Shown here: piece after piece, positions 1-7,967 of the stretch | Numbering within the stretch: the first letter of the stretch is position 1 | Layout: each line of letters begins with the position of its first letter | NCBI RefSeq assembly: GCF_000423125.1 | Contig: NZ_AUHJ01000002.1 | Coordinates: 248,001 to 312,000, forward strand | Reading direction: 5' to 3' | DNA length: 64,000 bases | Source: Haliea salexigens DSM 19537 | GTDB lineage: Bacteria; Pseudomonadota; Gammaproteobacteria; Pseudomonadales; Halieaceae | Notes under the pieces: generated by a model | The model's database searches: none | Told to the model about the DNA's origin: nothing | Seen by the model: only the letters and a program-made list of their open reading frames with translations | Made by a program: the position numbers and the translations under genes

Positions 1-778
1 TCAGGCCGAACTCGATATCGAAGGCCTTGATGAGCTTTTCGATCTGGGCGGTGATCTGCGCGCGGTAGGCTTCGAGGTCCGGCGACGCCGGTACGAACAC
101 CGAGTAGCCCAGGGTGACGTATTCGGAAATATTGAGAAAGGCGATTTTACCGTTGTGAATCCAGGCTTCCACCGCAAATTCCCAGCCATCCAGGTGCGAC
201 TCCATCAGCACCGGGAATTCCTCGTCCGGAATCGAGTCCACCTCGTCGGGCGTGCGAATCACCCGGTGGCCCAGGCAGCCTGCCTTGTCGAAGGCCTTGA
301 GGTGGATGGGGTCGTTCGGGTCACCGTCGAGTTTCAGCAGCGTCTGGTTAACGCGCTTGAGGAAACGGATGACATCCGCTTTGTCGTGAGCCTCCTCGAA
401 GATACCCACGCGAATGCCGCCCAGTTGCGCGCGGCGCTTCATCAGCGCTTTGTCGCGCAGCAGGAGTGACTGGCCATACAGGCGCGGGTTGTCCAGCAGT
501 ACGGAGTTGATGGCCCCGGCCCATTCCACGGTTTCCTCGTAGAGCGGAACGGCAACATCCACGCCCATGGATTTCAGTGTTTCGGCAATTTCCAGCGAGC
601 GGTCGTTGAGGCGCTCGAAGTTCCAGGAAACATAGGGGATATTGTGTTTTTGGCAGTACTCTTCAGCCCATTCCGGTGCGACGACAACGTAGCGTCGGTC
701 AAAATTTTCTGCGGCTTCTACTGCGTTCAGGCTCCAGCCCAGCAGGGCGATGTACCCTTTTTGCGGATCTTTGTCCAT
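1..778 (-). CDS. ATP-grasp domain protein, C-terminus outside window
   Basis: The reverse strand is open from the ATG at 778-776 to base 1 without a stop (259 codons), so the 3' end lies outside the window. The start reads MDKDPQKGYIALLGWSLNAV, a nucleotide-binding-fold N-terminus. Later come a block ending in GQSLLLRDKALMKRRAQLGG and the motif MESHLDGWEFAVEAWIHNGK, typical of ATP-grasp carboxylate-amine ligases (carbamoyl-phosphate-synthase-like). Such proteins activate a carboxylate with ATP and join it to an amine or thiol; the substrate cannot be read here. It is divergent from the ADP-ribosylglycohydrolase gene at 959. The frame is certain from codon structure; the family call rests on motifs only. 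Confidence 0.7.
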   Translation of the reverse strand, partial: MDKDPQKGYIALLGWSLNAVEAAENFDRRYVVVAPEWAEEYCQKHNIPYVSWNFERLNDRSLEIAETLKSMGVDVAVPLYEETVEWAGAINSVLLDNPRLYGQSLLLRDKALMKRRAQLGGIRVGIFEEAHDKADVIRFLKRVNQTLLKLDGDPNDPIHLKAFDKAGCLGHRVIRTPDEVDSIPDEEFPVLMESHLDGWEFAVEAWIHNGKIAFLNISEYVTLGYSVFVPASPDLEAYRAQITAQIEKLIKAFDIEFGL

Positions 779-958
779 GATGCGCCTCCCATGGTCGGCG
801 AAGTGAAGGGTTTGCCGCGGAGTGTTGAGAGCAAACCCGATGAAGAACCGCACAGTGTACAGGATTTAGCACTTCTTCGCAGGCGGGGCCCCGGTGCAGG
901 CTTTTGCTCGCCGCCGGTTTTGACTATGCTGGGCCACCCTGAAAGCACGAGAAATGCT

Positions 959-2041
959 ATGCAGAAAGACCTCTATCCGAATGTTGCGCCGAGCCTGCGC
1001 AGCCGGTTTCGCGGCTGCCTGTTGGCGGGGGCTGCAGGTGATGCGCTGGGTGCAGCGATTGAGTTCGACACCCGGGCGGCCATTATTACGCGCTTTGGTG
1101 AGGGTGGTATTCGCCAATACGCCCCGGCCTATGGCTTACCCTGTGCCATCACGGATGACACGCAGATGACGCTGTTCACCGCAGAGGGGCTCATCCGCGG
1201 CCTGATGCGTTACCGGCAAGCAGGCCTGATTGAGTATTCACAGGTGACCGCCTGGGCGTACCAGCGCTGGTTGCTTACACAGGGCGAGAGCAACCATAGC
1301 CAGCTTGATCCTCTGCACCCGGACAGTGGTTGGCTGTACGAAGTGCCGGCTCTGCACAGCCGGCGCGGCCCCGGCCTGACCTGCCTGAGCGCCCTGCGCG
1401 ACACGGAAACGCCCGGTGACCCGGCCCGCAACAACAGCAAGGGCTGTGGCGGTGTTATGCGCATGGCCCCCGTGGGGCTGTTTGCCGATTCTGCAGAAGA
1501 GGCCTTTACGCTGGGCTGTGAGCTGTCTGCACTCACCCACGGCCACCCCAGTGGCTGGTTCGCCGGTGGCGCCATGGCCGCCATGATCAGCACCCTGCGC
1601 GATGGCGGTGATATTGATGACGCGCTGGCGGTTGCGCTGGATAATCTGGCCGGCCAGCTGGATGCGGAGGAAACCATCGCGGCCCTGGAGCGTGCGGCAG
1701 ACCTCGCTTCAACTGACCTGCCCTATGCCGAAGCCGTTGCCCAACTCGGCGAGGGCTGGGTGGCGGAGGAGGCACTGGCCATAGCCGTGTACTGCGCGCT
1801 GGTGGCGACGGACCTGCAGGAGGCACTGGTGATTGCCGTGAATCACGATGGGGATTCCGACTCCACCGGCGCTATTGCCGGTAACCTGCTCGGCGCGCAT
1901 TGGGGGGAGGAGGCCATTCCCGCCAGCTTGCTGGAGCCGCTGGAGCTGCGCGACGTCATCACCCAGGTCGCCGATGACCTGCTCGACTGTGTGGATTGGC
2001 AGCCGGATGCAGCCGTGCTGCAGCGTTATCCCGCGTTCTGA
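959..2041 (+). CDS. ADP-ribosylglycohydrolase family protein
   Basis: A 360-residue protein of the DraG/ARH fold, which removes ADP-ribose from proteins or small molecules using a di-Mg(II) centre. The metal-binding motifs are visible: TDDTQ at residues 65-69 and HDGDSDSTGA near residue 300, plus the N-terminal GCLLAGAAGDALGAAIEF typical of the family. The length matches the family. The open frame continues upstream to 644, but that stretch overlaps the divergent ATP-grasp gene and has no domain character, so ATG 959 (MQKDLYP) is chosen. It is a cytoplasmic enzyme with no signal peptide. The target is unknown, and no DraT-like partner lies nearby. Confidence 0.9.
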   Translation: MQKDLYPNVAPSLRSRFRGCLLAGAAGDALGAAIEFDTRAAIITRFGEGGIRQYAPAYGLPCAITDDTQMTLFTAEGLIRGLMRYRQAGLIEYSQVTAWAYQRWLLTQGESNHSQLDPLHPDSGWLYEVPALHSRRGPGLTCLSALRDTETPGDPARNNSKGCGGVMRMAPVGLFADSAEEAFTLGCELSALTHGHPSGWFAGGAMAAMISTLRDGGDIDDALAVALDNLAGQLDAEETIAALERAADLASTDLPYAEAVAQLGEGWVAEEALAIAVYCALVATDLQEALVIAVNHDGDSDSTGAIAGNLLGAHWGEEAIPASLLEPLELRDVITQVADDLLDCVDWQPDAAVLQRYPAF

Positions 2042-2057
2042 TTCAAGGAGCATAGCT

Positions 2058-2123
2058 GTGAAAACACGATTGGCCGCACTGTTGGCGGCACTGGGCACTT
2101 CCGCTGCGCTGTTTTTGTGCTAG
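2058..2123 (+). CDS. possible 21-residue lipoprotein-like peptide
   Basis: A GTG start is preceded by AAGGAG (2045-2050) and followed by 21 codons encoding a Lys/Arg N-terminus, a hydrophobic core and a terminal Cys (ending SAALFLC). This looks like a lipoprotein signal peptide whose last residue is the lipobox Cys. It could be a genuine tiny peptide such as a lysis/entericidin type, the remnant of a truncated lipoprotein gene, or chance. It is followed by a 7-bp GC hairpin at 2133-2149. Confidence 0.25.
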   Translation: MKTRLAALLAALGTSAALFLC

Positions 2124-2132
2124 ATTCATTCA

Positions 2133-2149
2133 GGCGCCCGCGGGGCGCC
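2133..2149. terminator. GC-rich hairpin without U-tract
   Basis: GGCGCCC and GGGCGCC form a perfect 7-bp stem with a 3-base loop just after the tiny peptide frame. No T-run follows, so intrinsic termination is doubtful. It may be a pausing or mRNA-end structure. Confidence 0.2.
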
Positions 2150-2183
2150 ACCCACAACTTCAACTCAAAGCAGGACTACTCGA

Positions 2184-2756
2184 ATGACAACAATCCGCTT
2201 GCTACTGTCCGCCGCGCTGCTCGCTGTTACCACGCTGGCTACCGCCGCCGATGATGCACTGCCCTCCGTCTCCGCCAGCCGTATGGTAGAGGCCTCCGCA
2301 TCCGTTGCGGCAATCAACCATGAAACACGCGAAGTCACCCTCTCCACCGAAGAGGGCGAGTCGGTGTCGTTCACCGCCGGTAACAACGTGCGCAATCTCG
2401 ATCAGGTTGCAGTGGGTGATGTGGTCACCATGACTGTGCTGGAAGAAATCAGCCTGTCGCTGGTACACCCGGACCAGCCCATGGCCGCCGCGGAGGGCGG
2501 CATGGAAGCGGTAGCCTCGGCCGCTGAGGGCGACAAGCCCGGGGTGGTAATGGCTGACGTGGAAGTGATTACTGCCACCGTAGAGGCCATCGACCTGGAA
2601 GCCGGTACGTTCTCCCTGAAAGGCCCTGAGGGCAATGTGATGGAGTTTGAAGCCCGCAACCCCGAGAACCTGAAAAAAGCCAGCGTGGGTGACCTGGTGG
2701 TGTTCGAGCTGGACCGCGCCGTTAGCCTGGTGGTGGAAGCCCCGGCAACGATGTAA
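2184..2756 (+). CDS. secreted protein with two homologous beta-type repeats
   Basis: A 190-residue protein with a clear Sec signal peptide (residues 1-22, ending LATAADD), so probably periplasmic. The mature part holds two copies of one unit. The first runs from about residue 34 (SVAAINHETREVTLSTEEGE ... VAVGDVVTMTVLEEISLSLV) and the second from about residue 129 (TATVEAIDLEAGTFSLKG ... ASVGDLVVFELDRAVSLVV). They are joined by an Ala/Glu/Gly-rich linker. Each unit ends in VGD(V/L)V, like small OB or beta-barrel domains of exported proteins of unknown function. No enzyme motif is seen. The gene stands alone and meets the coiled-coil gene tail to tail across a hairpin at 2768-2794. Confidence 0.75.
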   Translation: MTTIRLLLSAALLAVTTLATAADDALPSVSASRMVEASASVAAINHETREVTLSTEEGESVSFTAGNNVRNLDQVAVGDVVTMTVLEEISLSLVHPDQPMAAAEGGMEAVASAAEGDKPGVVMADVEVITATVEAIDLEAGTFSLKGPEGNVMEFEARNPENLKKASVGDLVVFELDRAVSLVVEAPATM

Positions 2757-2767
2757 TCACTCCGTAT

Positions 2768-2794
2768 GTCCCGCGCGGCAACGCCGAGCGGGAC
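2768..2794. terminator. hairpin between convergent genes
   Basis: GTCCCGC (2768-2774) and GCGGGAC (2788-2794) form a 7-bp stem in the short gap between genes that converge at 2756 and 2814. There is no T-tract on either side, so it is a possible shared bidirectional terminator only. Confidence 0.35.
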
Positions 2795-2813
2795 AGAGGT
2801 GATCGAGAGACGG

Positions 2814-3256
2814 TTACAGCAAGCTCTGTATCTCCGGCACCGCTACCGCGAGTAACGTCACGCCCATCAGTGCCGACAGCACCCGGAAGTTGCCGTGCAT
2901 GGTGGCCTCGATGGAGGCAAGCTTGATGTCTTGCTGGTTGAGGCGGGTAGTAAGCATCGTCTCCAGCTCCGCTTTCAGGCCCGTTCTCAGATCCCCAAGC
3001 TGGTGCTCAATATCGATAAACCGCTGATCAATGGCAGCAAACCGCTGCTCGAACTTCGCATCCTGCTCCGCAAACGCCGCGCGCAGCGTGCTATCAAGGT
3101 AATCCTTGGTGACGATATTGTCCGCGTAGAACCCGAATGCTTCCGCCATCAACTCAGCCTGCACCTCCGCCTGCAATTCAGGAACCGGGACGCCGGACCG
3201 GCCGCCTCTCTGAGTCGCCGCGCATACTTCAACGAATCAAATGCCAGTGTCGTCAT
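2814..3256 (-). pseudogene. coiled-coil membrane protein gene with N-terminal frameshift
   Basis: Reverse-strand reading from ATG 3256, with GGAAGG about 6 bases upstream, gives MTTLAFDSLKYARRLREA, which matches the N-terminus of the intact paralogue at 26920-27324 almost residue for residue. The reading then leaves frame near 3190-3210. The rest (VPELQAEVQAELMAEAFGFY, a coiled coil rich in Gln/Glu/Asp, and a C-terminal hydrophobic segment near LMGVTLLAVAVPEIQSLL) continues in another frame as far as 2814. A TTG at 3176 could start a shortened 120-residue product. The family is small, with coiled coil plus a C-terminal membrane anchor, and of unknown function. A sequencing error would give the same picture. 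Confidence 0.65.
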
Positions 3257-3493
3257 AGCATAGCCTTCCGTTCTGCACCTGCCAAGCATGCCCAATCATG
3301 CCAAATCGGGCGCCAGAACCGTACATCACATCCGTCCATCTTGCCCATTAAATCCGCCCACCTTGCCCGGCCAGGCGGGCCCCAAAACCACACCTGCGCG
3401 AAAACGCGACCTGTACAGCCATCCACCATGGCCAGCCCGCCCGAGCGCCAGTACTGTGATGCACGTCAAAGTCAATCACAGCGTGCGTAGGCA

Positions 3494-3534
3494 GGGGGTA
3501 CGGTTTCCCCCATACTTCTGACAATTGGGGGAAA
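3494..3534 (+). promoter_or_regulatory. possible SD-masking hairpin switch before the SbcD-like gene
   Basis: Three runs lie just upstream of the GTG start at 3544: GGGGG at 3494-3498, TTTCCCCC at 3504-3511 and GGGGGAAA at 3527-3534. The second can pair with the third (8-bp perfect stem, 15-base loop) or with the first (5-bp stem). The third run is the only Shine-Dalgarno-like element for the gene, so one fold would hide it and the other would free it. The geometry is seen; a regulatory role is inference. Confidence 0.4.
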
Positions 3535-3543
3535 TAACAACAC

Positions 3544-4692
3544 GTGAAATTCATCCACACATCCGACTGGCAGATCGGCATGACCCGCGCCTTCCTCAGC
3601 CAGGAGGCGGCGGCGCGCTACAGTCAGGCACGCATTGATGCGATTCGTGCGCTCGGAGAATTGGCCGAGAAGCACCATGCACAGTTTATGGTGGTAGCGG
3701 GGGATGTGTTTGAATCCAACCAGCTCTCCGCCCAGACACTGATCCGGGCGCTGGATGCGCTGAACAGCGTATCGGTGCCGGTGTTCCTGCTGCCCGGCAA
3801 CCACGACCCGCTGGATGCCTCCTCGATCTTCCGCAGCAAGGCTTTTCGCGACCAGGCCCGCGACCACATCATCGTGGTTGAAAACAACGAGCCGATTCCG
3901 GTGCCGGGGCTGGCCAATGTGGAAGTGGTCGGCGCACCCTGGTTCAGCAAGCGCCCTGCGGAAGACCTCTGTGCCAGGGCGCTGCAAGCCCTGGAGCCCG
4001 CCCCCGGCATAACCCGCATCCTGCTCGGCCACGGCCAGGTGGACTCGCTGTCACCGGACCACAGCCAGCCCGGGGTGGTCAGCCAGGCGCGGCTGGAACA
4101 GGCGCTGGCCGAAGGGCAGGTGCACTACGTGGCATTGGGTGACCGTCACTCCCTGACCAACGTCGGCAACAGCGGCCGCCTGTGTTATTCCGGCACGCCG
4201 CTGGTCACGGATTTCGACGAAGTGGAGCCCAACCAGGCGCTGCTGGTAGAACTCGCTAACGACACCTGCACTCTCACATCACTCAATACCGGCTTCTGGG
4301 AATTCCAGGCCCTGCAGCGGGATATCAACGCCCCCGAAGACCTCGCGGCCTTCGCCCAGTGGCTGGATGCAGTGCGCGGCAAGGAATGCACCGTGCTCAA
4401 GGTCGGCTTTACCGGCAGCGTCAACCTGGCGCTGGCGGCGGAGCTGGATGCCCTGCTGGACTCGCAATCCCACGTTTTCGCCAGCCTCAAGCGCCGCGCG
4501 CGCACCACGGACCTGGCAGTCATCCCGGACGCCCTGGACGACAACGCCATTGCGCTGAGCGGCTACGCCGACGCCACCTGGAAAGCCCTGCTGGAACGGG
4601 CCGCCAGCGACGACACCGCCACCGATGCCCTGCGCCTGATGTACCGGCTGGCGGGCGGCGCCGGCGGCAATGAAAAGGCGCGCGGCGCATGA
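3544..4692 (+). CDS. SbcD/YhaO-like DNA repair metallophosphoesterase
   Basis: A 382-residue calcineurin-like phosphoesterase, the nuclease half of an Mre11-Rad50 type complex. The motifs are in order: HTSDWQIG (5-12), GDVFESN near 53, PGNHDPLD near 86, LLGHGQVD near 160 and VALGDRHS near 198. In motif I the usual DxH is D8-W-Q10, so one metal-ligand His appears replaced by Gln. Length and organisation fit YhaO rather than canonical SbcD. GTG 3544 is the only start, because TAA lies in frame at 3535. The stop overlaps the start of the SbcC-like gene (ATGA), so the two are translationally coupled. Family role: processing of DNA ends, hairpins or protein-blocked DNA. Confidence 0.85.
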   Translation: MKFIHTSDWQIGMTRAFLSQEAAARYSQARIDAIRALGELAEKHHAQFMVVAGDVFESNQLSAQTLIRALDALNSVSVPVFLLPGNHDPLDASSIFRSKAFRDQARDHIIVVENNEPIPVPGLANVEVVGAPWFSKRPAEDLCARALQALEPAPGITRILLGHGQVDSLSPDHSQPGVVSQARLEQALAEGQVHYVALGDRHSLTNVGNSGRLCYSGTPLVTDFDEVEPNQALLVELANDTCTLTSLNTGFWEFQALQRDINAPEDLAAFAQWLDAVRGKECTVLKVGFTGSVNLALAAELDALLDSQSHVFASLKRRARTTDLAVIPDALDDNAIALSGYADATWKALLERAASDDTATDALRLMYRLAGGAGGNEKARGA

Positions 4693-7313
4693 AGCTGCTC
4701 ACCCTCACCCTGGAAAACTGGCGCGGCGTCAGCGCAAGCCACATCGAATTCGACAATGCCGTTACCCTGATCGAAGGCCCCAACGAGGTTGGCAAGTCCT
4801 CCCTGGTGGAGGCCCTGCGCATGCTGCTCCGGGAAAAGTCCGGCTCGAAGAAAAAGGAAGTGCAGGCCGTGCAGCCGGTGGGCCAGGACGTCGGCAGCAG
4901 CGTCGCCGCCGAAGTTCGCTGCGGCGACTACCACTTCCACTACAGCAAGACCTACAACCGCAAGCATGGCACCGAACTGCGCATCCTCGCCCCGCGGGCG
5001 GAACAGCTCACCGGCGATGACGCCCACAACCGCGCCTGGGAGATCCTCAGCGGCCACATGGACATGGCCCTGTGGGACGCCCTGCTGGTGGAGCAGGGCA
5101 AGGAGATCGGCGGCGTCAGACTGGCGGACTCCGACGGCCTGGCCCGGGCGCTGGACAACGCCGCCGGCGGCGCCGGAGTCAGCGGCGAGGAAAGCGCCCT
5201 GTTTGACGCGGTGCAGGCAGAGTACGAACGCTACTTCACCCTGAAGACCGGCAAGGCCCGCTACGGCGAGCAGCAACAGCGGGTGGAGCAGCACAGCACC
5301 CAGGTGCAGCAACTCAAGACCACCCTGCGCGAACTCGACGACGACCTGCGCCGCTTCGAGGGCGTCTCCGCGGAGATTTCCCGCCTGCAGCGCGCCCTGC
5401 CTGAGCTGCAAGCAGCCAAGGAACAGCACGAGCAGCGCTGGACCGCCATCGACAGCCTGCAGGCCCGGCTGACCGCGAAGGAGGAGGAGGGCAAGCCCCT
5501 GCGGCAGCTGCTGGACCACGCCCGCACTCAGTGGCAAAAGCGCCAGGAAGCCGCGGCGGACATCGCCCGCCGCGAGCAGGACCTCGCGCAGAAGCAGGCC
5601 GCGCTGCAGCCCCTGGCCGAACACGCGACGGAACTGGAGCGCACCGTGCAGGCAGCGGAGGCTACGCACAAACAATTGCAAACCCAGCGCCGAGCCCTGC
5701 AGCACGCCCTGCAGCAGGCCCGCCGCGATACCGCCTACCTGCGGGACGCCGCCGAACTGGCGCGCCTGCAGCAGCTGCTGGAGCGGGTACAGACGCAGCG
5801 TGCTGAACTCGCGGCACTGCGCAAGACCCTGGCCGACATTCACATTACCGTGGAAGGTCGCAAGGACATCCAGGCAGCCGCCAGCGCCCTGGATGTGGCC
5901 AGCCGCACCCGCGACAACGCCGCCACCCGCCTCAGCATCGAAGCCCTGCAAGCGGCAGAATTCCAGCTCAACGGGGAAGCCATAAGCCTGCGCCCCGGCA
6001 CGCCGCTGGAACGGCAGGTGGCAGAGAGCCTGCAGATCGACATCCCTGAGCTGGCGCGCATCACCATCGCCCCCGCGGCCTCCGCCGGTGAGCTGGCGGC
6101 AGAGGTGGACGCGAAGCAGCAGGAACTGGATACCCTGCTGGCCCGCTACCAGGTCAAGAGCGTGGAACAGGCCATCACCCTGGACGAACAGCGGGCCGGC
6201 GGCGAACAGCTGCTTCGCTCCGCCCAACAGCGCCTGCAGGACACCCTGCAGGGCGCGGACGAAGAGGCGCTACAGGCCGACTGCGCGCGCCTGCAGCAGG
6301 CCTGCGACGACGCCCTGCAGCAGCGCGACCCCGGCCAGGAACTGCCCGCCAGCGAGCGCGAAGCTCGGGCGCAACTGGAAACCGCCAGCGAAGCCCTGGA
6401 CGCCTGCGAATCCGAACTGGACCAGGAAGCCGGCCGCCTGGCTGAGCAGCGCGATGAACTCACCCGCGCGCAATCGCAACAGCAGCAGGCCAGCACCGAG
6501 CTCAACGCGCTCAGCAGCGTCCTCGAGGACAAGCGCAGCAGCCTGGCGCAGGAGCGCGAGGCCGAACCTGACGCCGCCCTGGAACAGGCGGTGACCGAGC
6601 GGCAACAGCAACTGGCGGCCATCACCGACGAGCTGGAACAGCTGCGCGCCCAGCTACAGGCGGAAGACCCGGACAGCGCCCGCCTGCAGCGGGACAACGC
6701 CAGCCAGGCCCTGCGCCGGGCCGAGCGCGACATCATCGACCAGCAACAGGAACAGGCCGTACTCAAGAGCCGCCTGGACCGCGCCCAGGCCAACGGCCTG
6801 TTCGAGGAACTGGAAGCCGCCGAGCAGGCCCTGGCGGAAGCCGAGGACACCCTCGCCGCCATCGAACGCCGCGCCGCCGCGGCCAAGCTGCTGTGGGAAA
6901 CACTGAACGCACAGCGCGACGCCTCCCGCCAGGCCTACGTAGCCCCCCTGCGCGACGGCATCCGCAGCCTGGGCAAGATCGTCTTCGGCAGCGACTTCGA
7001 CATCGTGCTGGGCGAGGACTGGACCATCCTCGACGTCATTCGCGACGGCAAGACCATCCCCTTCGACTCCCTCAGCGTCGGCGCCAAGGAACAGCTCGGC
7101 ATCCTCACCCGCCTGGCCGCCGCCCGCATCGTCGCCGACCAGGGGGGCGTACCGGTGATCATCGACGACGCCCTGGGCTTCTCCGACCCCACCCGCCTGC
7201 AGAGCATGGGCGCGGCGATTGCCGCGGCGGGCAGGGACGCGCAGGTGGTGGTGCTGACGTGTACGCCGGGGCGGTTTATGTATTTGGGGGAGGTGGGGGT
7301 TAGGAGGTTGTGA
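4689..7313 (+). CDS. SbcC/YhaN-like SMC-type ATPase
   Basis: An 874-residue Rad50/SbcC-type ATPase, partner of the phosphoesterase just upstream (4-base overlap). N-terminal Walker A GPNEVGKSS lies at residues 30-38. It is followed by about 600 residues of Gln/Glu/Ala-rich coiled coil and a C-terminal ATPase lobe with the signature SVGAKEQLGIL near 795 and Walker B VPVIIDDALGF near 820. No CxxC zinc hook is visible in the middle, unlike SbcC/Rad50 and like YhaN. The likely complex is a cytoplasmic ATP-gated nuclease on DNA ends. The gene ends 150 bases before the cassette array; its coding is GC-rich like the host, so it belongs to the flank rather than the array. Confidence 0.85.
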   Translation: MKLLTLTLENWRGVSASHIEFDNAVTLIEGPNEVGKSSLVEALRMLLREKSGSKKKEVQAVQPVGQDVGSSVAAEVRCGDYHFHYSKTYNRKHGTELRILAPRAEQLTGDDAHNRAWEILSGHMDMALWDALLVEQGKEIGGVRLADSDGLARALDNAAGGAGVSGEESALFDAVQAEYERYFTLKTGKARYGEQQQRVEQHSTQVQQLKTTLRELDDDLRRFEGVSAEISRLQRALPELQAAKEQHEQRWTAIDSLQARLTAKEEEGKPLRQLLDHARTQWQKRQEAAADIARREQDLAQKQAALQPLAEHATELERTVQAAEATHKQLQTQRRALQHALQQARRDTAYLRDAAELARLQQLLERVQTQRAELAALRKTLADIHITVEGRKDIQAAASALDVASRTRDNAATRLSIEALQAAEFQLNGEAISLRPGTPLERQVAESLQIDIPELARITIAPAASAGELAAEVDAKQQELDTLLARYQVKSVEQAITLDEQRAGGEQLLRSAQQRLQDTLQGADEEALQADCARLQQACDDALQQRDPGQELPASEREARAQLETASEALDACESELDQEAGRLAEQRDELTRAQSQQQQASTELNALSSVLEDKRSSLAQEREAEPDAALEQAVTERQQQLAAITDELEQLRAQLQAEDPDSARLQRDNASQALRRAERDIIDQQQEQAVLKSRLDRAQANGLFEELEAAEQALAEAEDTLAAIERRAAAAKLLWETLNAQRDASRQAYVAPLRDGIRSLGKIVFGSDFDIVLGEDWTILDVIRDGKTIPFDSLSVGAKEQLGILTRLAAARIVADQGGVPVIIDDALGFSDPTRLQSMGAAIAAAGRDAQVVVLTCTPGRFMYLGEVGVRRL

Positions 7314-7487
7314 TGTATGCAGCTGGGGGCGGTTAATCTGGTTAGGTTGGGAACGATTTTTTGCAACAGTCTGACTGTAGAGGGAAAGTTGTGAGTGTGT
7401 TGCTGGAAATACAGGAATTAGTCGGCGTCGTGTTGTACGGCGTGATCCGCATAATTAGCTGTTACATGTCTGAATAAGGATTTAGTT

Positions 7488-7892
7488 TTGCCAAAAAGAA
7501 CTACAAAAACACCAGATGGTACCCACCAGGCTCTAAAGAATACGAGTTATGAAAACACCCTTATTAGTTGGCTGATGTACGACGGATGGCAAGTGTTCGC
7601 GCCAGTACTCGATCATGGCCACAAGACTGATATTCTCATTTCAGACGGCCCAAATTATCACCGTCTCCAAGTGAAGACTATTGAAGCCCAAGGCGAAGTT
7701 CATGTTCTTGAAAATCGATGGGAGGGCAGCAATGTGGACTTCGTGATCTACATTGCAAGAAATTCTACGTGGGGGTATGTGATGCCTGCGTTTACCGAAC
7801 CCAAGAGACCTATGAATCATGAGGCACATAAACGTTTTCTGTACCATGATCGAAAGTCATTCCTTAAGGCGTTTCATACCGTCGACACGTAA
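7488..7892 (+). CDS. small PD-(D/E)XK-like nuclease-fold protein (cassette 1)
   Basis: A 134-residue protein with a TTG start preceded by AAGGA (7475-7479). The sequence pattern fits a compact PD-(D/E)XK fold: E22 in a first helix (YENTLISWLM), D48 in KTDILISDG and Q61-V-K63 in RLQVKTIEAQGE, followed by strand-like VDFVIYIARNSTWGYV. Group I endonuclease or Holliday-resolvase-like small proteins look similar. The second acidic position of the D-(E/Q)xK motif is Gln, which is tolerated in some families. The TAA stop lies inside the R'' box of the following attC, a usual cassette feature. No partner gene is in the cassette, so it would act alone. Function is inferred from fold only. Confidence 0.6.
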   Translation: MPKRTTKTPDGTHQALKNTSYENTLISWLMYDGWQVFAPVLDHGHKTDILISDGPNYHRLQVKTIEAQGEVHVLENRWEGSNVDFVIYIARNSTWGYVMPAFTEPKRPMNHEAHKRFLYHDRKSFLKAFHTVDT

Positions 7893-7941
7893 CAAGTTAG
7901 GGCTACGGACACGCTACGCTTGCCGCAGCCTAAAGCGATAG
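7884..7941. repeat. attC-like site 1
   Basis: R'' is GACACGTAAC at 7884-7893. L'' TTAGGGCTACGG (7897-7908) pairs with CCGCAGCCTAA (7923-7933), with mismatched or extrahelical bases, as in attC hairpins. The R' position is GCGATAG (7935-7941), one base from GCGTTAG. The stop codon of the upstream gene lies in R''. Confidence 0.6.
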
Positions 7942-7967
7942 AATTTACGGAGAAATAAGGAATTACT

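Noticed and set aside
644-958. N-terminal extension of the ADP-ribosylglycohydrolase frame to 644
   Set aside because: It overlaps the divergent ATP-grasp gene, has no domain character, and a good family start exists at 959.
4563-6227. Long minus-strand frame (554 codons) within the SbcC-like gene
   Set aside because: Antisense of a GC-rich coding sequence with no signal or family; typical shadow frame.
7314-7461. attI site or integrase remnant before the first cassette
   Set aside because: No attC-like pairing or integrase-like coding was found; only the junction GTTACATGTC at 7461 is supported.
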